Positions 1 through 10,022 of a stretch of DNA of 29,832 nt are shown one piece after another. The position numbers were made by a program, and so were the translations under genes. Every line of letters begins with the position of its first letter. The stretch's first letter is position 1. The stretch is from Chara braunii (taxonomy: Eukaryota; Streptophyta; Charophyceae; Charales; Characeae): positions 361,008 to 390,839 of the forward strand of contig BFEA01000495.1 in NCBI GenBank assembly GCA_003427395.1, in the 5' to 3' direction. The notes beneath the pieces were generated by a model. It searched no databases. It saw only the letters and a program-made list of their open reading frames with translations, and was not told where the DNA came from.

Positions 1-100
1 GCGTTCGGCCCGAACGGCCGAACGAATCCCCAAGGGGTCCCATACGTTTGGGCGTTCAGGTTCGGGCGTTCGGCCCGTCCCGAACGCCGGTTACCCTGTA
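1..100. repeat. GC-rich palindromic CGTTCGG/CCGAACG repeat, left edge of window
   Basis: The first 100 bases repeat the heptamer CGTTCGG and its complement CCGAACG in both orientations (for example around 2-24, 52-58, 66-74 and 80-87). This gives several short overlapping hairpins. The block is far more GC-rich than the T-run DNA after it and is cut by the window edge, so its full size is unknown. A (TA)n run and a long T-run follow at 103-137. No coding signal was seen. Confidence 0.7.
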
Positions 101-319
101 TATATATATATATATGTATAATTTTTTTTTTTTTTTTCTTTTTGGAAAGGAAGGTCAGAACCATCAACACATAGAATGACTAGTAGTCGTATTTATCCTA
201 GTTTAGCGAATGTTGCCTCTGATTTTCCCCTTCCCTCTTTCCTTTCTTGATCTTCCTTTTTTTTTTTTTTTTTTAATTTAACCTGGAGAGGTTGAAGCAT
301 CCAGCGAAGTCATAAAAAA

Positions 320-905
320 AAACAGTCATAACGCAGTACTCGACATTGAGCTTGAGTTGAGGTGAAGTGAGCGGTTGGTTCTTCCACCAACCAGTTAGTT
401 TGTCAGACGATCAAAGGTACTTGATATAGATGATTGGGTTGATGCGAACTTATAATGCGAGAGTCACCGATTCTCCTTTTTTTTTTTTTCCTCAATCGAC
501 TTGGGGTCGAGAAGAAAGAGGGGGATTGAGTAGCAAAATTTCTTCTCCTTTTTTTTTTTTTTTTTTAAAAACAATCTTGAGAAGGAAAATTAGTTCAATG
601 GTTTGACGATTCGATGTTGGTTTGCTAGTTATTCTCTCTGAATGATGTGTTGAAGTGATGTGCTGGTTGGTGTATCTACCAACCGATTAGTCAATCAGAT
701 GATCATAAGCAGTCGATCTTGATTGAGTAACTGGTTTATCGGGTTGACCTGCGCTTGTAGGGTGAGAATGACGATTTTTTTTTATTTTTTTTTAATGCAA
801 TGCATTGAGGCTTGGAAGAAGAAAATGAGGATTGAAAACTGTAAAAGTGGGAAGGGAAGATTGAGTGAAAATCTTTTACTAGGCTTGCAAGAACGTGCGA
901 AAAAA
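320..905. repeat. Diverged ~292-bp tandem duplication with T-runs
   Basis: Two diverged copies are aligned by the motif CCAACC(A/G)(G/A)TTAG at 387 and again at 679, a period of 292. Around each anchor the copies share a GGTTGG upstream, a CAGA(C/T)GATCA stretch, a GGGTTGA stretch, a GAGA(G/A)T-rich segment and then a long T-run. Each unit is followed by a GAAGAAA-rich purine stretch. The short open frames here are not convincing as genes. Confidence 0.6.
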
Positions 906-1013
906 TGAAAAAACTCAGTAGCAACTTGTCGTATTTACAATCCTAGTATTATCTCGTCCTCCTTAATTGGTGACTTAAGATTGTTTACCTTTGGGATCTC
1001 CAGCCTTTCATTA

Positions 1014-1438
1014 CACTCTTCCTTGTCTCCCCCCCTCCTTCCCTCTCTCACCTCTCTCAAATAGAGCTTAGTCATTCATTGACATTCCTACTGTCTCACT
1101 CCCTTCTACAGAGAGCAATGAAGAAGGACAAGCAGCGAGCCACTGATATCATCTTACTAGCTTTACGTTCTGTCGGTAATTAGCAAAGCTAGTAATGCTT
1201 CTTAGTTGGGTTTGTTGACTCTCAACCTTTCATTACACCCTTCCTTGTCCCCCCCTCTCCTTCTCTTTCTCCCTTTTCTCAATTAGAGTTTCACCATTCA
1301 TTGACGTTCCTATTTTTTCGTTACCTTCTATTCATTACAGAGAACAAAGAAGAAAGACAAGCAACGATCCACTAATATTATTGACATCATCCTTACTAGC
1401 TTAAGCAAAGCTAGTAATGCTTGTTGTTTGGGTTTTGG
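1014..1438. repeat. Tandem duplication, period 212 bp
   Basis: The unit starts with CCTTTCATTACAC at 1014 and again at 1226. Both copies then run through a CTTCCTTGTC pyrimidine stretch, an ATTCATTGAC motif, a GAAGAAxGACAAGCA motif and end near GCAAAGCTAGTAATGCTT. Substitutions and small indels are scattered throughout, so the duplication is old. It lies about 200 bp from the end of the minus-strand gene. No function is visible. Confidence 0.75.
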
Positions 1439-1649
1439 GGAAGGAAGAGAGTGGGGAAGGGCGGGCTGAAAAATATAAGAAAATAGATGAAGAGGATGAG
1501 TAAGAAGAGGGAGATGATGCAAAAGAGGAAAATGTAATCCAGGCCTTTGAAGATACGAGGCTTTCTCCTAGCTCTTGGTGCCTTCGGGGTGGGAGGGTTT
1601 TGGGAAGTGGGAGACGGAATTTGGCTGACAGACTGGTGCAGTTGCGGGA

Positions 1650-1808
1650 TTACGAGGAGCTGTTGGACAGGGATTCGCCGATTGGGGGAGGGGGGATCTG
1701 ATTAAGAGGCGTAATTCGAAGCTCTTCATTAAGTCTTTCTTCTTTTGGGGAGAGGATCTTCAGCCTTCCTCCTTTGCGGCATTCAATGAAGGTGAAGATG
1801 AGTTGCGT
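1650..1808 (-). CDS. Probable C-terminal coding segment of an unrecognised protein
   Basis: This 53-codon stretch (including the TAA at 1652-1650) reads in the same frame as the long open frame at 2583-1869. It begins TQLIFTFIECRKGG, continues with KILSPKEERLNEELRI and ends in a proline stretch and a serine-rich tail. The composition looks like real protein, unlike neighbouring frames. Two in-frame stops (1868-1866 and near 1821) separate it from the larger exon. Either a small intron of about 100-130 nt with a length divisible by three removes them, or the gene is broken. An acceptor ending in AG just before 1808 fits phase 0, but the only donors available upstream are weak. I do not recognise the family. 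Confidence 0.4.
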   Translation of the reverse strand, partial: TQLIFTFIECRKGGRLKILSPKEERLNEELRITPLNQIPPPPIGESLSNSSS

Positions 1809-1868
1809 CTTACAGCTTCAAAATGAGACACGAGAGTGTTGGTTGCGACGCATAGGAAGCGTCTCTCA

Positions 1869-2583
1869 GAAAATCCGGTATTGATTGGTAGTTGGTCTAA
1901 TTCCCGCAGGTTTGGTCTTTGAGCAATCTGAAACAGGGTCCTGATCCAGATTGTTTGAGTTGACGGAGGAGGAGGTGGGGCCCTTGATGAGTTGTTTGAG
2001 GAAGCATTTGATGACGAAGGCCAGCGGAGAGATGAAGCCTGGTAGCCTTCCAAGAGAGGGCAGGTGAGATGCTAGGCTGAGAAGGCCGCCGTTAACCCAT
2101 AACTTGGAGGAGTTGTCTATTGCTGAAGCCAAGCATAGTAAGAAAGAGTAGAAGGGGATGCGTAGATCGTGTCCGTGCTGCTCCTTGTAGTTAGCCAACT
2201 CCGCGCTTGTCGTGGCCTGTTCCTGAGGGGAAAGTGAGTTCAGACTATGAGTGTCAAAACTCATTAATGAGAGGAGTAGATTAGAGTAAGAGTGAGAGAG
2301 CAGCTCCATTGCTTGCTCCCGTCTGAGAAAGAAAAATGATTGCGCGCCATTTTGGAAGGTCCAAAAGGCGGCTTCTTCTGCTAATTCGAGTAAATCGGAA
2401 GTGACTATGTTAGAACTGTCAATTCTTTCAACAAATATGGATTTCTGGAAAAATGAAAGGGAGGGAAAAAATATGTATCGTCGACAGCTATTGGAGGTAA
2501 AGTTATGGAAGAACGTAGCGGCGTGATGAGGGAGGAGAAAATTGTAGCTAACTGCGCGTAAGGAACGAGTTTCTACAACTGGA
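1869..2583 (-). CDS. Long internal exon of an unrecognised, leucine-rich helical protein
   Basis: Read on the minus strand, 2582 to 1869 is open for 238 codons with no stop, although ATG-based ORF calling sees only the second half (from 2309). It is preceded by a textbook acceptor: a long pyrimidine run ending in CACAG at 2588-2584. The translation is rich in Leu, Phe and Ser. It contains segments such as LRAVSYNFLLPHHAATFF, SDLLELAEEAAFWTFQNG and LGRLPGFISPLAFVIKCFL, which look like stacked amphipathic helices of a HEAT/ARM-like scaffold. That structural guess is inference. The frame stops at 1868-1866 and resumes in the same frame downstream. The upstream exon is not resolved; a strong donor (CCCCG then GTAAGT) lies at 2804/2803, but the sequence before it gives no convincing frame. 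No family was recognised. Confidence 0.5.
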
Positions 2584-2588
2584 CTGTG

Positions 2589-4403
2589 AGGTTGGAGGGA
2601 AAAAAAAAGAGAAGAAATGAATCGAAAAGTGGTGAGTTGATGGGGGGTAGAGAATGGAAGGAAGAGGATGAAGACAGGGCGGTGACTGCATCGGGTTGGT
2701 GGAGTGGGTTGGGATTGGTGGCGGGGTTAGGCAGGGGGGGGTGGTTGTTCTCCGATTCTGCAAGTAGAGGGGTTCATGGTGGTGTGGGTGGGAACTGACT
2801 TACCGGGGTGAGGTGGACTGACAAGAAAGACTGACCGAAAAAAACTGTTGACTTTTGACTGATTTGGAGAGACGATGTCGGTGCGAATACCCTTACAATG
2901 GTATCCGCCCTGTTTTTTGCAGGTGACAAAAAACAAGTTGGCTTAAAGTTTAAGTATATCGCGCGAGGCACCTCTGTGTCTGTGGTTTACGTTGACTGGA
3001 TGGTTGACTAGAGTAGAGGGTGTGTGAACGCGCAGATTTAAGGTGCGCATGATCTTTCTATGTATTGATGATTGTAAAGCCGACGTAGTTACCGGCCAAA
3101 TTTTTAGTCCTGATTAAACTAGGATTAAAATATATTTTATTCTTGATTGGTATGCTTAACCGTGCTATGTGCATACGTGCGAAGGACGGTGTCGACAACA
3201 ATATGGTTTTAAAAACGTTTTTGTAGATCTACGCTTCGTGCAGTATTCACTTATTTAGGTGTCCGTCAAAGCTAGACCCAGCCTTGGGCCTAGAACTAGA
3301 GGTTACTGCGTCGGACTTTCATCAAAGAGATTTAGGGATCGAGGTTGAGCGGCGACGACAGGGGGATATCAGAGTAGAGCGAAGGGACCAAGGGGTTGGG
3401 AGCCCGTTCACTTGGTTTGTAGTCGGCAGCGGCAGAACGGTACTAGCGATTTCGTTTTTCGTTATTCGTCATATTCTGACGATTAAAAAGTTTTAAAGTA
3501 TTTTATTATTTTATTATTTTAGTATTATTTTTATACTTCGGCGTTCTTGGACTCGGACGAGACACGGGATTTAAAGGCCGTCACAGTGGTCAAGGACTTT
3601 GAGCGCGCGTCACCCTTGGTTGACCTACAGGTTCGTGCGTGCTCGGGATGCTGGCAAAATTTCTTTATTCCACTAGTCGTTAAACACAGGAATCGAGGAG
3701 TTCAATGTGCACGCCAGCAGGTGGTTGATTGGCCCACAAGCCGGAGGGGACTTGGGTAGCGCGGGCCATTACGGGTGCCCGACCTGTCGCTCGTGATCTA
3801 TTGTGAGTGGTTTAAGTGTGTGCATGTCGTTGGGACGCAAAAGATAGCGGACCAGGTTCGGAGGGTAGTGGGGTGGAGCAGGGTTGGGCAACCATGACTA
3901 GGGGGTATACTGCTGCTAACCTCCACTTGTTGTGAGAAGGGGGAGGTTTGAGCGTGAGCATACTCGTTGGGCCGGCTGTGCCAGGGCGCGGCGGGATGAG
4001 CACACTAGGATAGAAGGGCCGTAGATCATAGCAGCAGTCCTACGGAACCCCTTTTCAAATTCGGTCTCCAAAAGTTCTCACTAAAATATGAGTTACTGAG
4101 ATCTACGTCGGGCTCCACTTTACCCGGCTCACGCTGCGGGTCATGCAACAGGTCGTGCCCTCCTATTCTTCGTAGTGGCAGAGTTTGGAATAACCGAGCA
4201 TAGGCGCCTCGGCGCCATCTGCTATTCAAGGCGGAAGGACTCGACTGGCGAAGTTGCTACTTCATCCTGCTGTCGGTATCAATCAACATCCTTCGTGGTG
4301 CCTGAGTCAGTGCACAACTTAGTAGCGAGGCGGAGAGAGAAGGACGGCGGAGCAGAAGACCCGGGCGCGAAGGAGGTAAAGATGAGCGAGCAGGCGAGGC
4401 AAT
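2589..4403. other. Unassigned region, mostly unique sequence
   Basis: I see no recognisable gene here. The only clear signal is a minus-strand 5' splice-donor match at 2804/2803. The region holds short AT-rich patches (3120-3160, 3495-3535) and a G-rich stretch near 2700-2790. There is also a vague, strongly diverged similarity between 3801-3850 and 3930-3985 (TTGTGAG... CGTTGGG). Short open frames (for example 3284-3496 on + and 4026-4229 on -) have no recognisable motifs. Confidence 0.4.
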
Positions 4404-4546
4404 AGGAGGAGAGGAACGAATGCAATAGAAGAAAAGAAAGAAGGATGAACTTAGGCGCAGAATCGCGCCAGCTGCATACAGGTCGAAGACGAAGGGGAAT
4501 AGCTATGGTAGAGCAAAAAGGATGTAATTCGCCCGTTCCTTAACTT
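4404..4546 (+). repeat. 143-bp direct repeat, copy 1
   Basis: This copy runs from AGGAGGAGAGGAACGAATGC to CGCCCGTTCCTTAAC. The same 143 bp recurs at 5091-5233 with roughly a dozen differences (about 92% identity by eye). The 544 bp between the copies have no similarity to either, so the pair could be an interrupted tandem duplication or an insertion into a repeated unit. Confidence 0.85.
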
Positions 4547-5090
4547 CGAGGTCCATCTGGTAGATATAAGATGACATTATAGTTAACTTTAAATGTTTAA
4601 AGGAGGGTTTTAGTGGTAATGGATTTTCCTATGGTTAAGAAAGGTTAAGGAGTCTCGTCATCGAAGAGTTTAAGGACTTGGGGAAAAAAGTAAGAGATGA
4701 TAAAGAGAGGAACCACAAAGGAAAATCCAGTTATGAGTAGAATCAGGATTGTTAGGATCCTCATGGGGAAACATTGAATGAAAAAAAGGTTGAGTGAGAA
4801 AGTGAGGATAAGGCGCAGGAAAAGAGAAAAGGGGATAAGCACACGTTTTTCCATAAGACTTTCAAGAAATGAGGTATCCATTGAATACCTGCAAACAAAA
4901 AAATATTCTAAGTTGTAACAAGGAGAAGAAATTTGATGATCAACTTTGAAGTTTGATGATTGGGCAATCATATTTGTATGAGAGTTTTTTCTTCCTCCCC
5001 CCCCCCCATTTTTTTTTCTTTTTTCCATAGGCTACCAACCGGGCCGCCCGGGTCACCCTATTTTCCTGGGCGGTCCGTCCGTGTAAGGCA

Positions 5091-5233
5091 GTAGGAGGGG
5101 AGGAACGAATGCAGTAGAAGAAAAGAAAGGAGGATGAACTTAGGCGCAGAATCGTGCCAGCTGCATACAAGTCGAGGACGAAGGGGAATAGTTATGGTAG
5201 AGCAAAAATAATGTAATTCGCCCGTTCCTTAAC
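5091..5233 (+). repeat. 143-bp direct repeat, copy 2
   Basis: This is the second copy of the repeat at 4404-4546. Its 3' end runs directly into the ~177-bp periodic array that continues to about 5660, whereas copy 1 diverges after CTTAAC at 4546. Copy 2 therefore sits in the original array context, and copy 1 looks like the truncated or displaced one. Confidence 0.85.
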
Positions 5234-5660
5234 GGAATCGGGTGGAGTAGAGGTCGATGTTGGGGTTTTATAGTATAGCAAATTTGAATCCGTTGTTAGT
5301 TTGAGTGAGAGGTTAGTAGATAAGAAGTTAGGAAGAAGGTGTGCGTGGATATGGTGAAGAGCAAAGGAGAAAAGAGGGGGGGAAAGATGTATCCCGCTCG
5401 TTTTTGAACGAAATCGAGCGAGGGAGGGTTCGAATCGCGGGTTTTCGAGGTAAGAAACCCCGATTCTGAAGTCGGAACTAGTAGGAAGTCAGTAGAAAGT
5501 GAGTTAGTAGGGAAAGGGGCTGCATTGAGCTATGGCGGATGAAAGATATGGCAGAGAGGGAGATGTTAAACTCATGCAATTCTTAACACAATCGGACGAG
5601 TAAGAAGGGGATTCCGAGGAATTACGATGAGGCGAATATAATAGTGGTGTTAGATTTTGG
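5200..5660 (+). repeat. Diverged tandem array, period about 177 bp
   Basis: The motif AAC(G/A)(G/A/C)AATCGG(G/A) recurs at 5231, 5407 and 5585, giving spacings of 176 and 178. Each is preceded by a GATGTA/AATGTA element and a CCCGTTC/CTCGTTT element. Each is followed by a GAGxGAG-type purine stretch and a TTAGTAG/AGTAGG segment. The copies are heavily diverged, so this is an old satellite-like array of about three units. Confidence 0.6.
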
Positions 5661-6041
5661 GTTAGAACGCTAGGAAGGGCGCAGAGAGAGTAAAAAGGTG
5701 TGCTGAGTTATCGTGTGTACGAACAAGACGGGGAGTCGACAATGTACGTTTCTGTGTTTTAGCGGAAGGTTCATTTCAACTTTGCTCATCCTGTTGATAA
5801 GAGGGAGTAATAGAGCAGACATGGGGCAAGTGCATACTTACCTAGCAACGACATAGAAAACATACTGAGAGTTGAAAGGGAAGGCAGACAAGGTCGAATC
5901 AATGTGCACACATGCGTCGGAAGATCCGAAGCGAGAGACGGCGTGAACGTCGGATTGTGGGAGTCAGGGGCCGTAATCTTTGTATCTGATTCGACAACGT
6001 CATTGTTATGATGCGCTTCTGTGGTGGTTGTCGGATCATTT

Positions 6042-6173
6042 GCAAGTAGCGGGAGAGTGGAGTATGAAGGCAGAAATATGGAAGAAAGCAGAGGAGAAGG
6101 AGGCGCAGCAAGTAGCGGGAGAGTGGAGTATGAAGGCAGAAATATGGAAGAAAGCAGAGGAGAAGGAGGCGCA
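6042..6173. repeat. Perfect 66-bp tandem duplication
   Basis: The 66-bp unit beginning GCAAGTAGCGGGAGAGTGGA occurs at 6042-6107 and again, with no difference that I can see, at 6108-6173. Because 66 is a multiple of three, both strands show 22-residue repeats in open frames. Nothing else suggests these are translated. Perfect identity implies a very recent event or a slippage/assembly artefact. Confidence 0.9.
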
Positions 6174-7860
6174 GCATGACATGCCTTCTTAGTAACGTTC
6201 CTTCTCGTGGTCTTTGTTACCTAGTTGTCCTGTCTGGTGGGGTTCGAAGTAGTCTCTTTTGACTCGGTTGCGTGTATGGTTGAAGAGTAACGTATACATT
6301 CATGTTTTGTTGCTAGATTCATTCCCAATTTAAATAGTTGCTCTTGCGCCGTGCCTGTTCCGATTGCTGAGTGCACGGAGCCCGTCCTATATCGACGACC
6401 ATTACGGTTGCCACAATCCCGACGGATCATACTTACCTTCACTACCGAGTGGTTGAGCCCCTAATCTTCACTCCAGGGGTGCTTCTCGGCTCAGGCGTGT
6501 GAGTATCTAGCTGGGATCGCAGCCAAATGCATCAACGAGGAGTAGTTTGTCTTGTTAATTTCGTTAACGAACGAGACTTCAGCCTGCTAAATATATATGC
6601 AGGGAATTTTCCTCGTAACCAGCTTCGCAAAAAAATTCATTGGTCGGCTAGCCGGAGGGACAATAAGGATTGACAGATTGAGATTCCTTACTTGCTTCTA
6701 TGGGTGATGGTGCCCGTCGGTAGTATTGGTGATTTTCACGTGGACCTCACTCTCCGCCATTTGTCCGCTCATCTTTTTAAAGGACTATCTGGTCTTCTTC
6801 GAGCTAAGAAGAGAAATGTGAGTTGTTGAGCCTAGTACTGCGCACGGTCATTGAGTGTAGTGTGTTTTACTGGATTTTTCATTATGCTTGCTGCACAGCG
6901 TCGGGAGACTGTTCCGCACCGTTGCTTTGTTGTCCAGCGCGGTGGTTATCTGATATACCAGCGAGGAGAAGGGAACTGCGAGAATGACATACTTACCTGT
7001 TGAACGGAGCAACGGACGGCAAGAGGCGAAGACTGTAAGTTCACTGTTTGGTTGACAGGGCAGTTCGTTGTTGAACGAAGCCACAGTAGGTCGGCAACGA
7101 GTTGCAGACTGGACTGTTGGTAGGGACAGACTTCATCCTGCCGCGTGAAGTGGCTGAAGAGGAGTGGCGAGCTAGCGGACTTACTCGTGGCCAATATACT
7201 TTGGGTCACGAGCTCGACAGTGGAGTTGATCTCATTGGAGGGAGCTATTGCTGCGAGTTTGGAGGGTCGTCAGAATGTCAACAGTCGGTAATTGACTTCA
7301 GTTTGACTAAAACTGTTGAGCGTTTAGCCTGTCATTGAGGGACCCTTAGGCGGTTGAAGATGACAAGGCTCTCTCTTGGGAGTTGAGTTTGTCCCCTTCT
7401 TGTATCTCGAGAGTATGAAAAACCCTTATCTTTTGCCTTTCTTACTCTAAGTTTAATCCTGTTCAGAGAGGAAGACGGCAGGCGAGATTGCAACCCGTAA
7501 GACCGCAACAAGACTTTGTGGGGAGTCAGCCCACCGATTGCGGGAACTCTGCCGGAACTCAGGAGGAGTTCTGAAGGCAGGGAACTGAGAGGTAACCATT
7601 GCTTTCCCTCTATAAACCCAATTATAACCTTTATCTGTAATTTTTGCTATGGTTGATTGAGTATACTACGTGCATCCTTACTTTGACTTTATGTTTGACT
7701 TTCAGGATAAATCGGACTTAATAAAGAGAATGATTATGCAAGTTACAGTTTCAATTTTATTGTTTGACTGAAAGTAAAGTGTAAAAAATGATTGCATCTG
7801 GGGGAAAGGTGGGGGGAAGATTGTATTGCGTACATTTGATTGGGTCAACCAAAGGCTGGG
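6174..7860. other. Unassigned region with isolated minus-strand splice donors
   Basis: No gene is recognised. Strong minus-strand donor matches occur at 6437/6436 (GAAG then GTAAGTATG) and 6997/6996 (AACAG then GTAAGTATG). The open frames beside them are short and unrecognised. The longest (minus, 7209-6946) reads through the donor at 6996. The rest is unique-looking sequence of mixed composition. Confidence 0.35.
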
Positions 7861-7867
7861 AGATTCT

Positions 7868-8590
7868 CCATAAGATTGAAGGGCTCAATGCTATGTTTAT
7901 TTTTCAGTTGTCTGGTGGACCAGACAAGTTCCATAAGTTTGGGTGGTCTGGTTGCTCTGACTTGAGGGGGGTGTCTGTGGTTGACTTTTTGGGGACAAAG
8001 CACTGACCCATAAGTTTGGGTGGCTTAGTTACCTTGCTTATTTTGGGTTTTCTCAGTTTCTTTTGGTTTTGAACGAGGGGGTCTGAGCACTGTCCCATAA
8101 GTTTGGGTGGCTCAACCTCTTCCTGCTTTACTATTAAGGGAATAGATTGGGCGGAGGACCAGACATGTTCCATAAGTTTGGGTAGTCTTGGTCCAATGCC
8201 ACACACATGCTGAAACAAAAATGTTATAACTTGGCTATATTTTACTACTACTTTACCTATGAACAGGCTAGTTATACATTTTTTCATAAGATGGATGGTC
8301 TGACTATAACTTATCACTAACTTAAGAGAGTATGAATTAAGAATAAAACTTGTGGTAAGAAGGGGCAAGTTGAACCTTGATCTAAGATTATCGGTTCAGT
8401 CATATGTTCCATTAAAAGACTAAATGCAGGCAGTTATGTAACTTGGATATTTAAACTGTTCAGGGCGACTAGGATGGATAGCCTAGTCGTATGCCTAAAA
8501 AAGAGAAAAGTTGTAGCGCCCTGTGTTTGTGTATACTCTATGGTCGAGCTAGACAGGTCCCCATAAGATTGAGTGGTTTAACTTTACTCT
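7868..8590. repeat. Seven dispersed copies of a CCATAAGTTTGGGTGG unit
   Basis: Copies of the core CCATAAG(T/A)TTGGGTGG start near 7868, 7931, 8008, 8095, 8170, 8284 (degenerate) and 8571. Spacings in the central part are 63, 77, 87, 75 and 114. Several copies share flanks such as GGACCAGACA(A/T)GTT or GAGCACTG(T/A)CCC before the core. Read on the minus strand the core encodes P-P-K-L-M. Confidence 0.8.
7904..8381 (-). CDS. Candidate repeat-protein exon (PKLM repeats), possibly decayed
   Basis: On the minus strand this frame is open from 8381 to a stop at 7906-7904. It carries four spaced copies of a P-x-[KH]-L-M-x-x-[CV] motif: IHLMKKC, PKLMEHVW, PPKLMGQC and PPKLMGQC. The spacings (114, 75 and 87 nt) are all multiples of three. 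The next copy is 77 nt on and falls one base out of frame; in the shifted frame it would read PPKLMELVW, so the end may be a frameshift. If 8381 is used as an acceptor (AG at 8383-8382), its phase matches the donor at 8680/8679. Against a gene: the repeat also occurs in the presumed intron (8571), the acceptor has a poor pyrimidine tract, and no family is recognised. Confidence 0.25.
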
Positions 8591-8679
8591 TTACGTAATC
8601 TCGGTATAAGGGATAAATCATTGAAAGACTAGGAACTATTGTTTGACAAAATTAACTTTGGGTTGGTGAGAGTACTTAC

Positions 8680-8861
8680 CTTTGTGGTTTGGCCTTGCAT
8701 GTTGACTCAATGTGATTATAACTTAGTATGAGTTTCAGTTTGATAGGTAGTTGCTTTAGAAGTTCGTCACGTGCTAGGGTCATAGGAGCTAGTTTCAATT
8801 CCTGCATTTTCTGAGTTAAGTTTATTTTACTTAGATCAATCTTTGTATCTTTTGGGATCAT
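8680..8861 (-). CDS. Candidate short exon ending at a strong donor
   Basis: From an ATG at 8861-8859 the minus strand encodes about 60 residues, including LTQKMQELKLAP and RDELLKQLPIKLKLILSY. It ends exactly at CACAAAG followed by GTAAGTACT (intron start 8679). The stop in the unspliced frame lies inside the donor (TAA), as expected for a real exon end. Lys/Leu-rich helical composition suggests coding, but I recognise no domain. The ATG could be a true start or an internal residue; no good acceptor lies just upstream. It may splice to 8381 in a matching phase. Confidence 0.25.
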
Positions 8862-8869
8862 TTGTTATA

Positions 8870-9440
8870 CTTGGACTTGTATAAATCTTGGTAAGTTACT
8901 TTGTCTATGGGAAGCGCTGCCGACATCTCTACAAAATCAAAGAATTAGTAAGATTTTGTTTTTTCAAAGTTAAGTTTGTCTAAAATTTATGTATGACTTA
9001 GTAAAAATCTGAAAAGTCTCATTTTCTAAAGGGAATGTTGCCAAAATTTTTACTAATTCAGGAAGTTAGACAAAACTGGACTTTGGAAAGTCAAATTTAT
9101 TATAGTTTTATCAACTTTGCTTTGTATAAATTTTGAAAAACAACTTTCTCTATGCAAAGCGCTACCGAAAGTTTTACAAATTTAAGAAGTTAGTTAAATT
9201 TTGTCTTAGTTGAATTCAAGTTTTTGCTTTGAGTCAATCTCTGACTTAGTATAAATCTGGGAAGTCTCCTTTCTAAAGGGAGTACTGCCAAAAATTTTAC
9301 TAATTAAGGGAGTTAAACATAATTTGATTTTTCACAGTTATATATTATTTCAGTTTTCGTATTGAAACTAATATAAATTATGAGAAGACAGTTTTCCTAC
9401 TGGGAAGCGCTGCCAAAATTTTATAGTTTAAAGGAGATAG
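8870..9440 (+). repeat. Five ~123-bp monomers in alternating A/B arrangement
   Basis: Five AT-rich monomers share the order ATAAAT-CT, a TCT-CTA(T/A) stretch, a GC(G/T)CTGCC-like block, an AAA-TTTTACxAATT block and GxAGTTA. The central blocks start at 8914, 9035, 9159, 9282 and 9407, giving periods of 121, 124, 123 and 125. Copies 1, 3 and 5 carry GxAAGCGCT(G/A)CC. Copies 2 and 4 carry CTAAAGGGA(A/G)T followed by (G/A)(T/C)TGCC. The true repeat is therefore a ~246-bp A-B dimer. The array is unique in the window and noticeably AT-rich. Confidence 0.8.
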
Positions 9441-10020
9441 ATTATATTTTGAGAGGTGGCGATTTTGGCGATTCAGGGATCTACCTTTCTTTTAATATTT
9501 ACGTCGGGGTAGATTCAAACTTAGTTAATTATGATGATTGTTTTTGTAAGATTGTGATATGGAGATTATTCTTTATTGGACTGATAGTCTAGTCTTGGGT
9601 ATTGACCTGTCTTATGATACAAACCTTCTTTGGACATTCGATTCATGATTTGGACTAGTTTCATCTTGATCCTATAATGATCATTTTTTGTTATCACTGA
9701 TAACAAGTCAGTTGTCGATTCGTCGGTTTACGACTCAAACCCAATTCACTCTTGCCAATCAACCTAAAAACTTTAGCCATGTGGTTGCTTTTATTTCGTT
9801 GTGTTGTTACCCGGACTTTATTGAATGGTCATTTAACAAAGATACTGAGTATTTTATTTTCAGAGTTGCACAAAAAGTGAGGTATGTATGGCTAAAGCGA
9901 GGGGTGTGAGGGCAGAGACTGGTTGAAGTTGACCCCGTATAGTGTATAAACTTTTGGTTCAATCTTTGATGTGATTGGAGGTATGTTTGATGGTTCAGAC
10001 TTTCGATTTGACTGCCTGCG
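9441..10020. other. AT-rich region, no gene seen
   Basis: This is AT-rich DNA following the 123-bp array. Short open frames (9688-9909 on +, 10031-9807 on -) overlap each other and lack recognisable motifs. I see no splice-site pair that would make them exons. Confidence 0.35.
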
Positions 10021-10022
10021 AC

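Noticed and set aside
5426-5440. GGTTCGAATC resembling a tRNA B box
   Set aside because: No A box, acceptor stem or anticodon arm can be drawn around it.
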